From the NCBI GenBank assembly GCA_944415565.1, contig CALYBQ010000002.1:1-64000 (forward strand): 64,000 bases of DNA, written 5' to 3'. Position 1 is the stretch's first letter, and every line of letters starts with the position of its first letter. Below the pieces are notes generated by a model. The model did not search any database and was not told where the DNA came from. It worked only from the letters and a program-made list of their open reading frames with translations. This stretch comes from an uncultured Rikenellaceae bacterium (GTDB taxonomy: Bacteria > Bacteroidota > Bacteroidia > Bacteroidales > Rikenellaceae). Positions 63,895 to 64,000 of the stretch are shown one piece after another. A program made the translations under genes and the position numbers.

Positions 63895-64000
63895 ATGGAT
63901 AAAATCAAACAGATGTGGAGCAACAAGTGGGTGAAATTCACTGTCGTTGCTATAATATACACGCTGCTCGCCGTAGTATGGACCGGAAATCTCTGGATGC
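63895..64000 (+). CDS. lepB: Signal peptidase I, N-terminal fragment (cut by window end)
   Basis: Only 35 codons are in the window: M-D-K-I-K-Q-M-W-S-N-K-W-V-K-F, then a transmembrane segment starting V-V-A-I-I-Y-T-L. The N-terminus and position directly after dapB match the Bacteroidota signal peptidase I (S26) gene. The catalytic Ser/Lys part lies beyond the window, so the call rests on N-terminus and neighbour. Confidence 0.65.
   Translation, partial: MDKIKQMWSNKWVKFTVVAIIYTLLAVVWTGNLWM

Noticed and set aside
1..64000. CRISPR arrays, insertion sequences, toxin-antitoxin or defence systems
   Set aside because: No spaced direct repeats, transposase, integrase, nuclease cluster or antitoxin-like pair was seen; the gene content is core metabolism and envelope.

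Overview
The window looks like core chromosome of a Bacteroidota bacterium, most likely order Bacteroidales and plausibly Alistipes/Rikenellaceae-like (the genus is inference). Evidence is the recurrent Bacteroidota promoter pattern (TTG, 19-21 nt, TAnnTTTG) at several genes, the Rnf operon in order B-C-D-G-E-A, class II fructose-bisphosphate aldolase, BatD/BatE, a korDABC 2-oxoacid:ferredoxin oxidoreductase, serC-serA-DUF1015, type B L31 and a DHOD-like gene. No insertion sequence, prophage, CRISPR array, rRNA or tRNA gene was recognised.

Layout. 1-5292: rnf operon, cut at its 5' end inside rnfB and closed by a terminator; its RnfG carries two FMN-binding domains. 5386-7266: outer-membrane POTRA/beta-barrel protein. 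7435-8570: fba (minus) with promoter and terminator. 8930-12194: batD-batE-recR. 12242-14629: ptb-buk (butyryl phosphate to butyrate plus ATP) behind a ten-G tract. 14647-18162 (minus): aroQ-pyk-flippase. 18186-18390: unassigned structured RNA candidate. 18421-19937 (minus): purE-zupT-small membrane protein. 20181-21712: hpt-queE-divIC. 21736-23384 (minus): SDR and PhnP-like hydrolase. 23510-23913: rpmE2. 24362-28351 (minus): recQ-GT90-ksgA. 28458-31694: lptB-aroA-aroC. 31785-33026 (minus): pseudouridine synthase with a long charged N-terminus. 33117-34292: patB. 34522-36729 (minus): cvfB-methyltransferase-decayed GNAT gene. 36822-42910: lytic transglycosylase-uvrA-glgB. 43101-46152 (minus): korDABC and a small lipoprotein. 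46326-46844: nlpE. 47001-51263 (minus): tag, then serC-serA-DUF1015. 51383-56395: yicC-gmk-nadD-TPR-ddl-DUF3109-M23/LysM. 56670-58318 (minus): DHOD-like and YggS. 58486-60662: lpd and a TonB-C protein, followed by a decayed tandem copy. 61059-62982 (minus): truA-galK. 63145-64000: dapB and the start of lepB.

How the genes work together. Ferredoxin-linked anaerobic energy metabolism is the main theme: korDABC makes reduced ferredoxin, Rnf couples ferredoxin oxidation to NAD+ reduction and ion pumping, fba and pyk are glycolytic, and ptb-buk yields ATP from an acyl-phosphate. Aromatic amino acid (aroQ, aroA, aroC), serine (serC, serA), lysine (dapB) and purine (purE, hpt) pathways are represented, with envelope genes (lptB, ddl, M23, transglycosylase, flippase, GT90) between them. 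I found no convincing new multi-gene system. The observations most worth a second look are the double-FMN RnfG, the orphan structured RNA at 18186-18350, the clostridial-looking aroA/aroC pair, the decayed TonB-C duplicate, the twice-frameshifted GNAT gene and the poly-G tract before ptb.
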